DNA of 5,816 nucleotides, taken from positions 1 through 5,816 of the forward strand of contig DAMG01000069.1 of assembly GCA_002497025.1 (NCBI GenBank). The letters are read 5' to 3'. Of this stretch, positions 5,772-5,816 are shown piece after piece (the stretch's first letter is position 1; each line of letters begins with the position of its first letter). Made by a program: the position numbers and the translations under genes. Source of the DNA: Euryarchaeota archaeon UBA126 (GTDB lineage: Archaea; Thermoplasmatota; Poseidoniia; Poseidoniales; Thalassarchaeaceae). The notes below the pieces were generated by a model. The model saw only the letters and a program-made list of their open reading frames with translations, was not told where the DNA came from and searched no databases.

Positions 5772-5816
5772 ATGAAACCTCTCCTTACTTCAGGTGGCGC
5801 GGCAGGGGAGATTCGA
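5772..5816 (+). CDS. Possible first 15 codons of a divergent gene, cut by the window edge
   Basis: An ATG at 5772 opens a frame, MKPLLTSGGAAGEIR, that runs to the end of the window. GAGGAGG at 5754-5760 lies 11 nt before it, a slightly long but usable Shine-Dalgarno spacing. The distance to the divergent DUF4105 start is only 25 nt, leaving little room for two promoters. The alternative is that the region holds the end of a minus-strand gene (frame ending in PEVRRGFML, stop at 5765-5767), which would lie 18 nt upstream of the DUF4105 gene in the same direction. I do not recognise either peptide. Confidence 0.3.
   Translation, partial: MKPLLTSGGAAGEIR

Overview
The window carries one end of a DNA mismatch-repair operon (mutS-mutL, plus strand). 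Facing it on the minus strand are the shikimate-pathway gene aroA and a membrane-anchored DUF4105 (Lnb N-terminal domain) protein. Coding density is very high: mutS and mutL are 2 nt apart, mutL and aroA overlap tail to tail by 10 bp, and the only gap of note is 66 nt between aroA and the DUF4105 gene. I see no rRNA, tRNA, CRISPR array, insertion sequence or long repeat, and no gene-free stretch above 300 bases.

Organism: composition is moderate (roughly mid-40s % GC by eye). Genes are tightly packed, GTG starts are used, and Shine-Dalgarno-like and TATA-like elements both appear. A bacterial-type MutS/MutL pair beside a short AroA with PPSKSH and VSHP motifs and a DUF4105 protein would fit a planktonic Thermoplasmatota archaeon (Marine Group II/III type). 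This is inference only, because no ribosomal or other lineage marker is present. A bacterium is not excluded.

Layout: 1-1686 is mutS, lacking its 5' part (mismatch-recognition and connector domains lie outside the window). 1689-3656 is full-length mutL with both the GHKL ATPase and a complete metal-dependent endonuclease site. 3647-4834 (minus) is aroA. 4901-5746 (minus) is the DUF4105 protein. 5747-5816 is too short to settle: it holds either the first 15 codons of a divergent plus-strand gene or the tail of another minus-strand gene.

How they work together: MutS finds the mismatch and loads MutL, and the MutL type here nicks DNA itself, so no MutH is needed. Both proteins carry sliding-clamp-binding-like peptides at the positions where bacterial homologues have them (MutS QSSIYGWM, MutL QDLLNP). 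aroA and the DUF4105 gene have no evident functional link to repair. They share a short hairpin-forming motif directly before their start codons, which is the least expected pattern in the window.
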